From an uncultured Clostridia bacterium (GTDB lineage: Bacteria; Bacillota; Clostridia; Peptostreptococcales; Anaerovoracaceae): a DNA stretch of 56,800 nucleotides. The notes below the pieces were generated by a model, which saw only the letters and a program-made list of their open reading frames with translations, searched no databases and was not told the origin of the DNA. The translations under genes were made by a program, and so were the position numbers. The stretch lies in assembly GCA_944383465.1 (NCBI GenBank), contig CALWPQ010000001.1, positions 1 through 56,800 of the forward strand. The letters run 5' to 3'. Positions 1 through 8,257 of this stretch are shown here, piece by piece. Position 1 is the stretch's first letter; each line of letters begins with the position of its first letter.

Positions 1-422
1 ATAAAGTGATGGGACTCGATATGGGAGCTGACGATTATATAGCCAAACCTTTCGGTATGACTGAACTTATATCGCGCATACGTGCGGTTTTACGCAGGTA
101 TGAAAAAAATAAGACAAATAAAGTATATAGAATCGGAGAATTATACGTAAATCATGCCAAACATATTATAGAGGTTTCCGGGGTCAGCGTTGCGTTGTCA
201 TATAAGGAGTACTCGCTTCTTATGGCGCTGCTTGAAGCGGAAGGTGATGTTGTTAAACGCGACACGCTGCTTACAAAAGTGTGGGGCGAATTCTATACGG
301 AGTCGCGGACGCTCGATGTACATATAAGGAAACTGCGCATGAAACTTGGCAGTGCCGGTATGTTAATTCAGACCGTAAAAGGTATAGGCTACAAGATAGG
401 TGGTACTGAAAATGAACAATAA
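1..422 (+). CDS. OmpR/PhoB-family response regulator, 3' part only
   Basis: The 5' end lies outside the window; the reading frame is open from base 3. The visible part starts in the last third of the receiver domain, where DDYIAKPF carries the conserved Lys-Pro before the final helix. It continues into a winged-helix DNA-binding domain (LSYKEYSLLMALL, RTLDVHIRKLRMKLG, VKGIGYKI). The phospho-acceptor Asp is upstream of the window. The stop overlaps the start of the histidine kinase by 11 bases, so the two form one operon and very likely a cognate two-component pair. The pairing with a PAS-containing kinase resembles PhoP-PhoR, but the signal cannot be told from sequence. Confidence 0.93.
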   Translation, partial: KVMGLDMGADDYIAKPFGMTELISRIRAVLRRYEKNKTNKVYRIGELYVNHAKHIIEVSGVSVALSYKEYSLLMALLEAEGDVVKRDTLLTKVWGEFYTESRTLDVHIRKLRMKLGSAGMLIQTVKGIGYKIGGTENEQ

Positions 423-2067
423 AATTTTTAAATCTTCTTTTTTAACGACATTGTTTGTGCTCATAGCGACGATTGCTCTGATAATGGGAGTTCTGTTTGA
501 TTTCTTTGAAGATCAAATACAGAAAGAAATAGAAAATGAAGCTGAATATCTTGCCCAGGCTGTTGAAAATGAAGGCATTCAATTTTTCGATAGTTTTGAT
601 GTAAATGAAAATCGAATAACTTTGATAAGCGCCGATGGTACCGTAATTTTTGACAATCAAATTGATGCAGCTTCTCTCGACAATCATGCGGAGCGTGAAG
701 AAATAAAACAAGCGATGGAGACGGGGAGTGGAATGAGCACGCGCTATTCCAAAACCCTGACGGAAAAAACGGTATATTATGCTTTGAAGCTTTCCGATAA
801 CAATATACTCAGGGTTTCCACCGATCAGTATACAGTAGTTACCATTTTATTGGGAATGGTGCAGCCGCTTTTAATAGTGCTTATCATAGCCTTTGTTTTG
901 ACGATAATATTATCATCAAGGGTTTCTAAGGCCATTATAAAACCGATAAACGAGCTCGATTTGGATTGTCCGGAAAATAATGAAACTTATGAGGAATTAA
1001 CACCGCTTCTTAAAAAAATATCGATACAGAAGCAAATTATAACAAAGCAGCTCAGTGAAGCGCATCAAAAGCAGGAGGAATTCAATCTAATTACCGAAAA
1101 TATGAACGAAGGATTTTTAGTAATAGATAAGAATACCAATATTTTGACGTATAACAGTGCAGCCCTCAAGCTGCTTGGCGTTGAAAGTACCGAGCTAAAG
1201 CCTGTGCTTTCGGTTTGCCGTGAAAAGAATTTCCGTGATGCGGTAGATTTGGTGCTGAGCGGTGAAAAATCAGTAAATATGATGGAACGGTTCGGCAGAA
1301 CATACAGAATAATTGCTAATCCTGTATTTGAAAATGATAGTGTGATAGGTGCGGTTATTATAATTATTGACGTTACGGAAATTGAAAAAGGAGATGAAAT
1401 GCGGCGCGAGTTTACCGCTAATGTTTCTCACGAGCTTAAGACACCGCTTACATCAATATCGGGGTTTGCTGAACTTATGAAAAACGGAGATGTTGCAGGC
1501 GAAACTGTGGTCGATTTTTCAAAGTCAATTTATTGCGAAGCGCAGAGGCTTATTTCTTTGGTAAACGATATCATAAAAATCTCAGAGCTTGATGAGGGCA
1601 ATTTTTTGGCGGAAAACGAAAGAGTGGATTTATATGATTTGGCGGGCGAGATTATCGAAAGATTAAAGAGCGAAGCTGCCAAGAAAAATATCAGCTTTAG
1701 TTTAATAGGCAGCCAGGCAGAGGTTTTAGGAGTTCCTAAAATACTTGATGAAATGCTTTATAATATTTGCGATAATGCTGTTAAGTACAATAAAGAAAAC
1801 GGTACGGTAGATATTATTATAAACCAGACGGATAAAAAGGTAAATGTTATTGTTAGGGATACAGGTATAGGTATTCCTCAGGAACATCAGCAGAGGGTTT
1901 TCGAGCGCTTTTACAGAGTAGATAAAAGTCATTCAAAGAAAGTAGGCGGCACTGGCCTTGGGCTTGCGATTGTAAAGCACGGCGCGATTTATCATAATGC
2001 TGAGATAAAACTTGAAAGTGAAGAAAACAAGGGAACTACAATAACACTGACTTTCGATAAGGCATAG
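412..2067 (+). CDS. membrane sensor histidine kinase, PhoR-like
   Basis: This 551-residue kinase phosphorylates the preceding regulator. Order of domains: TM1 about residues 8-30, an extracytoplasmic sensor of about 110 residues, TM2 about 140-166, a short HAMP-like linker and coiled coil, a PAS domain about 225-325, then HisKA with the phospho-accepting His340 in NVSHELKTPLTSISG. The HATPase domain has an N box (DEMLYNICDNAVKYN), a G1 box (DTGIGIP) and a G2 box (GGTGLGLAI). The ATG at 412 is chosen over the GTG at 400 because it gives the usual short cytoplasmic N-terminus and couples translation to the regulator stop. Architecture matches clostridial PhoR/ResE-type kinases. All catalytic motifs are intact. 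Confidence 0.93.
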   Translation: MNNKIFKSSFLTTLFVLIATIALIMGVLFDFFEDQIQKEIENEAEYLAQAVENEGIQFFDSFDVNENRITLISADGTVIFDNQIDAASLDNHAEREEIKQAMETGSGMSTRYSKTLTEKTVYYALKLSDNNILRVSTDQYTVVTILLGMVQPLLIVLIIAFVLTIILSSRVSKAIIKPINELDLDCPENNETYEELTPLLKKISIQKQIITKQLSEAHQKQEEFNLITENMNEGFLVIDKNTNILTYNSAALKLLGVESTELKPVLSVCREKNFRDAVDLVLSGEKSVNMMERFGRTYRIIANPVFENDSVIGAVIIIIDVTEIEKGDEMRREFTANVSHELKTPLTSISGFAELMKNGDVAGETVVDFSKSIYCEAQRLISLVNDIIKISELDEGNFLAENERVDLYDLAGEIIERLKSEAAKKNISFSLIGSQAEVLGVPKILDEMLYNICDNAVKYNKENGTVDIIINQTDKKVNVIVRDTGIGIPQEHQQRVFERFYRVDKSHSKKVGGTGLGLAIVKHGAIYHNAEIKLESEENKGTTITLTFDKA

Positions 2068-2146
2068 GCTTAAAATAAAAGAGAAAATATAGACTTGTAA
2101 ATATGAGACTCGGAGTATACGGTCTGCGCGGTGAGGCTTATCATAG

Positions 2147-2175
2147 ATAGCCGGCGAAGGCTGTATTTTTGTTTT
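2147..2175 (+). terminator. weak hairpin with T-rich tail after the two-component pair
   Basis: AGCC and GGCT arms enclose a six-base loop and are followed by GTATTTTTGTTTT. The stem is only four pairs, so this is a tentative terminator for the regulator-kinase operon. Confidence 0.35.
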
Positions 2176-2220
2176 CGGTGCTGGATTAAACAACTTTATT
2201 TACATACTTTTGCGAAAATA

Positions 2221-2249
2221 TTGATTTTTCAGTGAACGCGCTTTATAAT
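2221..2249 (+). promoter_or_regulatory. sigma-A promoter for the btpA-like/pfkB pair
   Basis: TTGATT at 2221-2226 and a perfect TATAAT at 2244-2249 are separated by 17 bases, 36 bases ahead of the first start codon. Confidence 0.75.
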
Positions 2250-2284
2250 AAAAATACAGAAAATGAACGGAGAATTGATGAAAA

Positions 2285-3022
2285 ATGGGAAATATTTTAT
2301 CTTGTTTTAAAGAAAAGAAACCGATTATAGGCGTTATTCATGCTAAAGGTACAGATGACGACGATGTGATGAGAAGAGCCGTATCTGAAATAAATACGTA
2401 TATAGAAAACGGCATTGACGGTATTCTTGTCGAGACATATTTCGGAACATATCATCAGGTGCAGATGATATTGGATTATCTCAGTAAAAGCGGGCTTGGT
2501 GTTCCGTATGGCGTAAACTGCCTGAATATAGACGCAATGGGCTTTGTACTTGCAAGTGATTACGGATGCCAATTTATTCAGCTTGATTCGGTAATAGGGC
2601 ATGTAAAGCCGAGGGATGAAGAGTCGCTGGCGGCGTTTCTTGAGTATGCGCGCTCGAGGTGCAGCGCGTATGTTCTCGGAGGCGTGCGCTTCAAGTATCA
2701 GCCGGTTCTTTCCGAAAAAAGCATTGAAGAGGACTTGATAACGGCTAAGGAAAGGTGCGATGCTGTATGCGTTACGGAGGATGCTACAGGGCAGGAAACA
2801 TCACTTGCTAAGATAATTAAGTTTAGGGAGACGCTGGGAGATTTTCCGCTCTTTGTATGCGCTGGTGTGACGCCGAAGAATGTAGCGGAGCAGCTTAGGT
2901 ATGCTGACGGAGCTGTTATCGGCAGCTACTTCAAGGACAATCACAAGGATACGGGCGATGTATATGGACCGCATGTTGCGGAAATTATGGAAATAGTTAA
3001 TTCAGTAAGGAATACATTATAA
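2285..3022 (+). CDS. BtpA/SgcQ-family TIM-barrel protein
   Basis: The 245-residue product matches the BtpA family: KKPIIGVIHAKG near the N-terminus, GIDGILVETYFG, VPYGVNCLNIDA, and a phosphate-loop-like C-terminal section (VCAGVTPKNVAEQL, ADGAVIGSYFKDN). The family is a TIM barrel related to phosphoribosyl or sugar-phosphate binding enzymes; BtpA was named from photosystem I assembly in cyanobacteria, and SgcQ is a homologue in a sugar gene cluster. The role in non-photosynthetic bacteria is not known to me. It is followed by a PfkB kinase after 58 bases, which points to sugar or nucleoside-sugar phosphate metabolism. A GGAG site precedes the ATG. Confidence 0.85.
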   Translation: MGNILSCFKEKKPIIGVIHAKGTDDDDVMRRAVSEINTYIENGIDGILVETYFGTYHQVQMILDYLSKSGLGVPYGVNCLNIDAMGFVLASDYGCQFIQLDSVIGHVKPRDEESLAAFLEYARSRCSAYVLGGVRFKYQPVLSEKSIEEDLITAKERCDAVCVTEDATGQETSLAKIIKFRETLGDFPLFVCAGVTPKNVAEQLRYADGAVIGSYFKDNHKDTGDVYGPHVAEIMEIVNSVRNTL

Positions 3023-3080
3023 TACAGGCATAAGCTAAAAGTTTAAGTTGTAGAAGCCGGGCAGTATAAGGGAGGTTTTT

Positions 3081-4037
3081 ATGAAAAAAATATTTTTTAT
3101 AGGTGATGTGGCACTTGACGAGTATTATCAGGCGGATTATTTTCCGAAGATAAAAGAAAAGATAATAGTACATACGCTGCCGGCGCAGATGGGCGGCTCT
3201 ATTGCAAACGCGGCTTGCGTGTTTCAGTCGATGGGAAATTCGCCGTATTTCCTCACAGCGCTTAATTCAGGAAGCATCACAAAGAGACTTCTAAAAAACT
3301 TAAATGAATCGGGAGTTAATACGGATTATATGGTATTTGACGACAGCATTCCGGATTCTAAGTGTATAATCATACTGGCGGAGAATGAACATACGGTATT
3401 TATTCCAACGCTTGCGCTTCAGGAAATTATGATAGATGAAAGCACGCTGGCAGAGTTATGCTCTTGTGATTATTTATATACAAATTTTATTGAAATTGCC
3501 CCGCTCAAGTGCGGAGATAAAAATGCTTCGGATATTTTGAAGCTGCTTAAGGAAAACGGCGTAAAGGTCTGGTGTGATCTCGATTGGGCGGAATATATAG
3601 AAGGTGAAGAAGGTTTCATTCCGTACATACACACTGTTTTTTTAAATGAACAGGGAGCTGAGGCGCTTAACGAGCGTTACGGAAGCGAATGGAAACAGAA
3701 GTTTTTTGACGAAGGTGTTTCCGTTATCGTACTTACGGAAGCGGAAAATGGCTGCAGCATTTATCAAAACGGAAAAGAACCAATTAAGGTAGAGGGTATT
3801 GAGGTTGAAGTGACGGATGTTACAGGAGCCGGCGATACTTTCGGCAGTGCTTTTATGCATGCTGTTATGCGCGCGGATGATTTACGGCTTTGTGCGGAAT
3901 ATGCCAATTTTGCGGCTGCGCGCGCAGTGACCGGTATAGGTGCGAGGTACGGAGCGGTACAGGGTGATAATCTTAAGAGGTTTATTGCGGAGCACGGCGG
4001 CGACGCAGAAAGATATGCTGTTTTTCTCAGGAAATAG
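3081..4037 (+). CDS. PfkB-family carbohydrate kinase
   Basis: A 318-residue ribokinase-fold kinase that transfers phosphate from ATP to a sugar or nucleoside. The N-terminal substrate motif is seen as GGSIANAACVFQSMG. The C-terminal signature is DVTGAGDTFGSAF with the catalytic base Asp252 and the anion-hole GAGD. Length fits the family. The start is supported by GGGAGG seven bases upstream. Substrate cannot be assigned; the adjacent BtpA-like barrel suggests the two act on one phosphorylated sugar. It is probably co-transcribed from the promoter at 2221. Confidence 0.9.
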   Translation: MKKIFFIGDVALDEYYQADYFPKIKEKIIVHTLPAQMGGSIANAACVFQSMGNSPYFLTALNSGSITKRLLKNLNESGVNTDYMVFDDSIPDSKCIIILAENEHTVFIPTLALQEIMIDESTLAELCSCDYLYTNFIEIAPLKCGDKNASDILKLLKENGVKVWCDLDWAEYIEGEEGFIPYIHTVFLNEQGAEALNERYGSEWKQKFFDEGVSVIVLTEAENGCSIYQNGKEPIKVEGIEVEVTDVTGAGDTFGSAFMHAVMRADDLRLCAEYANFAAARAVTGIGARYGAVQGDNLKRFIAEHGGDAERYAVFLRK

Positions 4038-4115
4038 TATACCTGAATGGCAGTACTCATGACTGTGATCTTTTCTGCGAAAGGAATTTGAAAGAATTTA
4101 GTAATACATATTTAA

Positions 4116-4144
4116 TTTACATTTTGGGTGCGCAGGTATATAAT
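4116..4144 (+). promoter_or_regulatory. sigma-A promoter for the pspC-like gene
   Basis: TTTACA at 4116-4121 and TATAAT at 4139-4144 have a 17-base spacer. The start codon of the next gene lies 98 bases downstream. Confidence 0.7.
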
Positions 4145-4241
4145 TATATTATGAAAAAATGAAGAGAGACTTGAGATATATTCTGATTTGAGTACGCACT
4201 CTGTAATATTGTATTGTATAATGAAAGAAGGGGACTTGGAA

Positions 4242-4517
4242 ATGAAGAAAAAACTTTATAAATCGAGAGAGAACAGAGTTCTGTGCGGTGTATGCGGAGG
4301 CATAGGAGAGTATTTTAATATAGATCCGGTAATCGTGAGAATAATACTCGTTGTGCTTTGCTGTGTGGGATTCAGCGGGATAATTGCATATATACTCGCG
4401 GCAATCATAATGCCGGAGAGACCTGTTAATGTTCCGCCGGCAAAAGACGTTTATGAGGCAAACTATGCTAAAAAAGAAGATGTAGTTGATGCCGAGATTG
4501 TTGATGAAGACGAATAG
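4242..4517 (+). CDS. PspC-domain small membrane protein
   Basis: A 91-residue protein with the PspC signature: KKLYKSRENRVLCGVCGGIGEYF, here split as a basic N-terminal segment and the GVCGGIGEYFNIDP motif, then one strongly hydrophobic stretch (about residues 30-55) and an acidic C-terminal tail. PspC domains act at the membrane in the phage-shock or envelope-stress response. The ATG at 4242 is preferred over upstream in-frame starts because GAAGGGGA sits at the right distance and the PspC motif begins directly after it. It has its own promoter and terminator, so it is monocistronic. Confidence 0.88.
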   Translation: MKKKLYKSRENRVLCGVCGGIGEYFNIDPVIVRIILVVLCCVGFSGIIAYILAAIIMPERPVNVPPAKDVYEANYAKKEDVVDAEIVDEDE

Positions 4518-4533
4518 GATTTTAGCAATTTAA

Positions 4534-4564
4534 ATGCAGCCACGTAAAAGTGGCTGCATTTTTT
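4534..4564 (+). terminator. intrinsic terminator after pspC-like gene
   Basis: Ten-base perfect arms ATGCAGCCAC (4534-4543) and GTGGCTGCAT (4550-4559), a six-base loop and a T run. Confidence 0.9.
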
Positions 4565-4625
4565 AATTTGCTCTTTACGTTTTTTGCGCAATTGCTTTAA
4601 AATCAGGTTTTACAGATAATATGCT

Positions 4626-5225
4626 CTATAAGCGGTCACTGTTATTAAGAAGATTGCGCAAAAACCCGCCTTGCACTTTTGATTTTGGAGATACAGTTGA
4701 CTGTTTAGCTTTGCCGCTGCTTTTTTCGGAAGTTTTAAGGTTTTCAGGACTGTAATATTTGATTTCGGCATTTATGCCTTTTTCTGATGTTGTCACAAGA
4801 GCGTATGACGCGATAGCGCCAGGAACCGGATAAGTCAGGCTGCCTGGATTTATGAGGTAAAGCCCGTTTATATTTTCACAAACTGCAATGTGAGTATGGC
4901 CAAAAAGCGCGGCAATGCAGCTATGCTCTTCCGCGAGGTATATGAGATTTGTGAGCGAGCTTTTGACGTTTTGCATATGGCCGTGTGTGATGAGCAGTCT
5001 GCCGCATTCAGTATCAAGCGTCTTGAAAGCGTCGTCGGTTCTGTAGCCGTTATCCATATTGCCTTTTACGGAAATTACGTCCGTGCCGATTAGGTGCGAA
5101 AGCTCATCCGCATCTTTTTTAGTATCGCCAAGGTGTATTATCTCGTCGATATCCGTGCAATTTTCATATATGGCGATTGCTTTTTTGATGTCGCCGTGAG
5201 TGTCGCTTATTACGAGAAATTTCAT
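4626..5225 (-). CDS. YfcE/MJ0936-family metallophosphoesterase
   Basis: A 199-residue calcineurin-like phosphodiesterase. The five metal motifs are present in order: DTHGD, LGDTKKD, GNMD, THGH and FGHTHIA. The last 40 residues are a basic, Lys/Ser-rich tail that goes beyond the compact domain. Members hydrolyse phosphodiesters such as model substrates or cyclic nucleotides with Mn or Ni; the natural substrate is unknown. On the minus strand GGAGCG precedes the ATG. It is divergent from the operon starting at 5329. Confidence 0.9.
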   Translation of the reverse strand: MKFLVISDTHGDIKKAIAIYENCTDIDEIIHLGDTKKDADELSHLIGTDVISVKGNMDNGYRTDDAFKTLDTECGRLLITHGHMQNVKSSLTNLIYLAEEHSCIAALFGHTHIAVCENINGLYLINPGSLTYPVPGAIASYALVTTSEKGINAEIKYYSPENLKTSEKSSGKAKQSTVSPKSKVQGGFLRNLLNNSDRL

Positions 5226-5328
5226 AGATTGCGCTCCTTTAAAGCCAAGAATATCAGTACAATTTGTAAGAATTATAACATATAGCAGGTAAAAAATCCA
5301 TAAGATTGCGCATGCGGAGCGATAATAA

Positions 5329-5357
5329 TTGACGGAAACATTTGCTTGAGTTAAAAT
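5329..5357 (+). promoter_or_regulatory. sigma-A promoter of the moaA-like to rapZ operon
   Basis: TTGACG at 5329-5334 and TAAAAT at 5352-5357 with a 17-base spacer. No other convincing promoter was seen before rapZ, so the six genes may form one transcript. Confidence 0.65.
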
Positions 5358-5370
5358 TTAATATAGGAAA

Positions 5371-5406
5371 TAAAAAGCATATTTATATATTAAAAATATG
5401 CTTTTT
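5371..5406 (+). terminator. terminator-like hairpin in the operon leader
   Basis: Arms AAAAAGCATATTT and AAATATGCTTTTT enclose an AT loop, directly between the promoter and the AGCGGAGGAG ribosome site. Position suggests attenuation or an mRNA-stability element rather than the end of an upstream gene, since the upstream gene runs the other way. Confidence 0.5.
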
Positions 5407-5423
5407 GCATAGCGGAGGAGAAA

Positions 5424-6269
5424 ATGAGCAATTTTAATGAAAGTTTTAATAAAAAAATCAGAATAGAGCTGTCAGAGCAGAAAGGCGGGGTGGCGCTAAG
5501 CCCAGCGCAGATTAAAAATGCTGTAGAAGCTGCTGCAAAAGCGGGAGCAGGTATTGTAAAGCTTGTTGGACAAGACCCTGTACGCTACAGCGGGCTCAAG
5601 GCACTTGTAAAGGATATAAAAAGAACAGAGGGAATATTTGAGGTGTCTCTGACGACGGATGGACACGGACTTGGCGATGCAGCGAAAGGACTTGCAGCAG
5701 CGGGTCTCGATAGGGTGAATATAAATGTAGATACTCTCAAGTATTCAAAATATACGGGAGGCGGCGAGCTCGACGACATTGTGACAGCCATAAATGCAGC
5801 AACTGACGCGGGACTTAAGCCTGTGAAGCTCAATATTCTGCTTAAAAAGGATTACAGCGAAGATGAGATAATGGATTTTGTGCAGCTTACGCTTCAGCAT
5901 CAGTATGAGATAAGATTTATTGAAATGACAGAAGAAGAGGAAGCAGAATCTGAATACGAAGCGCTGCTCTGCGCAGATGTAAAAAAGCGTCTGCCGGCGC
6001 TGCGCCCGGGGCTTATGGGCGACGACGGAAAGGCGCTTTCGGATCCGCGTGACGGTACTGCGGATGTATATAAATATCCAGGAGCGCTGGGAAAAATTTG
6101 CTTTATAGAAAAAAGAGCTGCGGATTTTGCGCAAAGATGTGCAGATCTTTATATTTCGGCAGCTGGAGTTTTGAAAAGGGATGAGAAGGACGAAAACGGA
6201 ATCAATTTGAAGCCGATTGCGGACGATAAGGAAAAACTTGCGGCGGCGATAAGAGAAATATTGGGATAA
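5424..6269 (+). CDS. MoaA-like barrel protein lacking radical-SAM cysteines
   Basis: The 281-residue product follows GTP 3',8-cyclase (MoaA) along its length. LSPAQIKNAVEAAAKAGAG and VKLVGQDP align with the MoaA stretch ending in TGGEP; VSLTTDGHGLGDAAKGLAAA, RVNINVDTL, KYTGGGELDD and IRFIEM follow the MoaA order. AGVLKRDEKDENGINLKPI aligns with the C-terminal cluster region. The N-terminal CxxxCxxC of radical-SAM enzymes is absent, GGEP reads GQDP, and of the three C-terminal cluster cysteines only one is kept. The GTP-binding arginines near the N-terminus and the GG tail are also not seen. It should therefore not catalyse the MoaA reaction. No other molybdopterin gene is nearby. A binding or scaffold role is possible; function is unknown. 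Confidence 0.75.
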   Translation: MSNFNESFNKKIRIELSEQKGGVALSPAQIKNAVEAAAKAGAGIVKLVGQDPVRYSGLKALVKDIKRTEGIFEVSLTTDGHGLGDAAKGLAAAGLDRVNINVDTLKYSKYTGGGELDDIVTAINAATDAGLKPVKLNILLKKDYSEDEIMDFVQLTLQHQYEIRFIEMTEEEEAESEYEALLCADVKKRLPALRPGLMGDDGKALSDPRDGTADVYKYPGALGKICFIEKRAADFAQRCADLYISAAGVLKRDEKDENGINLKPIADDKEKLAAAIREILG

Positions 6270-6337
6270 TTTGAAAAAATGCTGCCGTGCAAAGTTGTAT
6301 GCAGCTGAAAGTGCATTTTCACAAGAAAGGAACTTTT

Positions 6338-7111
6338 GTGTACAGAGAGATAAACAAGAGAAAGATAATCATTGAAAACAGAAAACCGTACAGCCGAAGC
6401 GTCACGGAGCGCATAAACAGAATGAATTTGCTCGATTTTATTTACACTTCTATGCGTTTAAGCGGCTGCGCGGCCACTCGCGAAATGATAGAAGCGATGA
6501 TGAACGGCGAGATTTTTTCTGATATGAGCCTCGGGGAGCATGCGAGGACATTAAGGTATAGGCAGCTTCTTTCAGAGATGCAGAGCATGTGTGAAATGAG
6601 AACCTCACTTTCTCTTGATGTAATTGCGCGTATTTACTGTATAATCACGGGTGAAGATGAGATGAAGTTCAGGGATAGAGATGATACTACGGAATTTGGA
6701 TATGATTATAATCCACCGGATGCGGCAGAGATTGATATAAGGCTTAAGGTGCTTTTAAACTGGATAGGGCGTGACGGCGGAGTGTATGAAAATCAGAATG
6801 CGCTGGAAACAGACGATTTGAGCGAAGCGCCGTCAGATTTTATATTGCGTGCGGCATATCTTCACAACAGGTTTATAGAAATTTGTCCGTATAAAGAGGA
6901 TAATGCGGAGATTGCGCGCGCGATTATGTATTATTATCTGATGTACAAGGGACACGGTGTTTTCGCGCTCGATATAAGCACGGAAGATTATCTGGAGGAC
7001 ATAATGATATTTCTTAAAAGCGGTGATGTAACTCCTTTTTATAAGGTGCTTGAATGTTCGCTCGATGAGGCGACAAAGAAGCTTATGGAAATTACGGCGG
7101 AGCAGGTATAA
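6338..7111 (+). CDS. Fic-domain-like protein with degenerate motif
   Basis: Start GTG 6338 is chosen for its AGAAAGGA site; an earlier in-frame start lacks one. Of 257 residues, 176-194 match the Fic motif HxxFxxIHPFxDGNGRxxR. The catalytic His, Phe, Ile, Pro, acidic metal ligand, Asn and last Arg remain, but the His before Pro is Cys, the two glycines are Asp and Ala, and the motif Arg is Glu. An N-terminal part like the Fic_N or inhibitory helix (YTSMRLSGC, then MNGEIFSD) lacks the SxxxEG core. Fic proteins transfer AMP or other phosphates to hydroxyl side chains; here the anion-binding nest is damaged, so activity is doubtful. It lies between the MoaA-like gene and an acyltransferase it overlaps by one base. 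Confidence 0.65.
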   Translation: MYREINKRKIIIENRKPYSRSVTERINRMNLLDFIYTSMRLSGCAATREMIEAMMNGEIFSDMSLGEHARTLRYRQLLSEMQSMCEMRTSLSLDVIARIYCIITGEDEMKFRDRDDTTEFGYDYNPPDAAEIDIRLKVLLNWIGRDGGVYENQNALETDDLSEAPSDFILRAAYLHNRFIEICPYKEDNAEIARAIMYYYLMYKGHGVFALDISTEDYLEDIMIFLKSGDVTPFYKVLECSLDEATKKLMEITAEQV

Positions 7112-8244
7112 TGAAAAGACTTGCGGGACTTGACAGCTTTAAGGCGGTAGCCTGCCTTATGGTGATAATGATTCATGTGACGGCGGCACCGGTTACGGTA
7201 CTGGCAAATGTGAATGCGGAGAGTGCGTTTGCAGATGTATTGGTGCGGCTGCTTGTAATTTTTAATAGATTTGCCAAACCATCTGTGCCTATGTTTATAT
7301 TTGCGAGCGGGCTTGCACTCTATTATAGGTATGGAGAAAGCAGAGATAAAGAAGTCTGTGCAGAAAGTGAAGCCCGAGGCGGCGCGAGCGGCTCAGGAGA
7401 CTTTCGGTATTTTGAATTTCTTAAACGCAGGGTTGTGAAAATAGTCGTGCCGTACGCTTTATGGTGCGCTGTTTATTATGGATGGTTTATCTGTGTTGGA
7501 ATATACGAGTTTGACGCAGCCTTTTTTGCGGTAAATCTGCTTTCAGGCAAGATGATGTATCATTTGTATTTTGTGATAGCTATAGTGCAATACTATTTAT
7601 TGTTCGGAGTATTTCGCCGTCTTACGGCAAATTGCAGCGCGGCATTTGTGATTCCTTCTGCGCTGGCCGTTAATCTTGCAGAGGTATGTCTGATTGCCGA
7701 CAAGTATTACGGCAGATGTTTTTTGACATATATTACGGTGTTTTTGCTCGGAACATACACGGCAAAGCACATAGATGCGGTGAATAGAGCAGTAGCAGGC
7801 AGGAAAGCGCTTGTGATTCTCGGTGCGGCGTCTTTGGCTGCGGGCGCTGTATATACAATGCAGTTTACACGCGATATGGAATGGGAGCGCGGTATTTTTG
7901 ATGATGACAAGATATTATTTACGATTTTTTCGATATTAGCATCGCTGTTTATATACGGACTCTGTGTGTTGTTGGCAGAGAAGGCAAACGGAGGCTGCAA
8001 TTTATCAGCGAAAATAGAATTTGTACTCGGGCAAATCAGCAAGGGCTCGTTTTATATATTTCTTGCGCATCCGCTTGCTATGCTTGCGGCGGGTGAACTG
8101 TGCCGATATATTGGCGTAACTGGCGTTCTGAGAGAAATGGCGGTATCTGTTATACTTATACTTGTTTTTTGTATTCCGCTTGCGATTGCCTATGCAAATT
8201 TGAGAGCTGGACGGCATAAAAATAGAATAGAAAAAAATCTTTGA
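7111..8244 (+). CDS. acyltransferase-3 family membrane protein
   Basis: A 377-residue integral membrane protein of the OafA/WecH type, with about ten hydrophobic segments. The first segment carries the family mark RLAGLDSFKAVACLMVIMIH, where the His is the proposed catalytic residue. Such enzymes move acetyl or other acyl groups onto cell-envelope sugars or peptidoglycan. The loop after TM2 has a short Gly/Ser/Cys insert around residues 73-92. The start overlaps the stop of the Fic-like gene (TAATG), and murB follows after 13 bases, so envelope modification is a reasonable inference. Confidence 0.88.
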   Translation: MKRLAGLDSFKAVACLMVIMIHVTAAPVTVLANVNAESAFADVLVRLLVIFNRFAKPSVPMFIFASGLALYYRYGESRDKEVCAESEARGGASGSGDFRYFEFLKRRVVKIVVPYALWCAVYYGWFICVGIYEFDAAFFAVNLLSGKMMYHLYFVIAIVQYYLLFGVFRRLTANCSAAFVIPSALAVNLAEVCLIADKYYGRCFLTYITVFLLGTYTAKHIDAVNRAVAGRKALVILGAASLAAGAVYTMQFTRDMEWERGIFDDDKILFTIFSILASLFIYGLCVLLAEKANGGCNLSAKIEFVLGQISKGSFYIFLAHPLAMLAAGELCRYIGVTGVLREMAVSVILILVFCIPLAIAYANLRAGRHKNRIEKNL

Positions 8245-8257
8245 TTTGGAGATAAAT

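Noticed and set aside
5424..6269. Molybdenum cofactor synthesis
   Set aside because: The MoaA-like protein lacks the catalytic cysteines and no moaC, moaE, mogA or moeA neighbour is seen.
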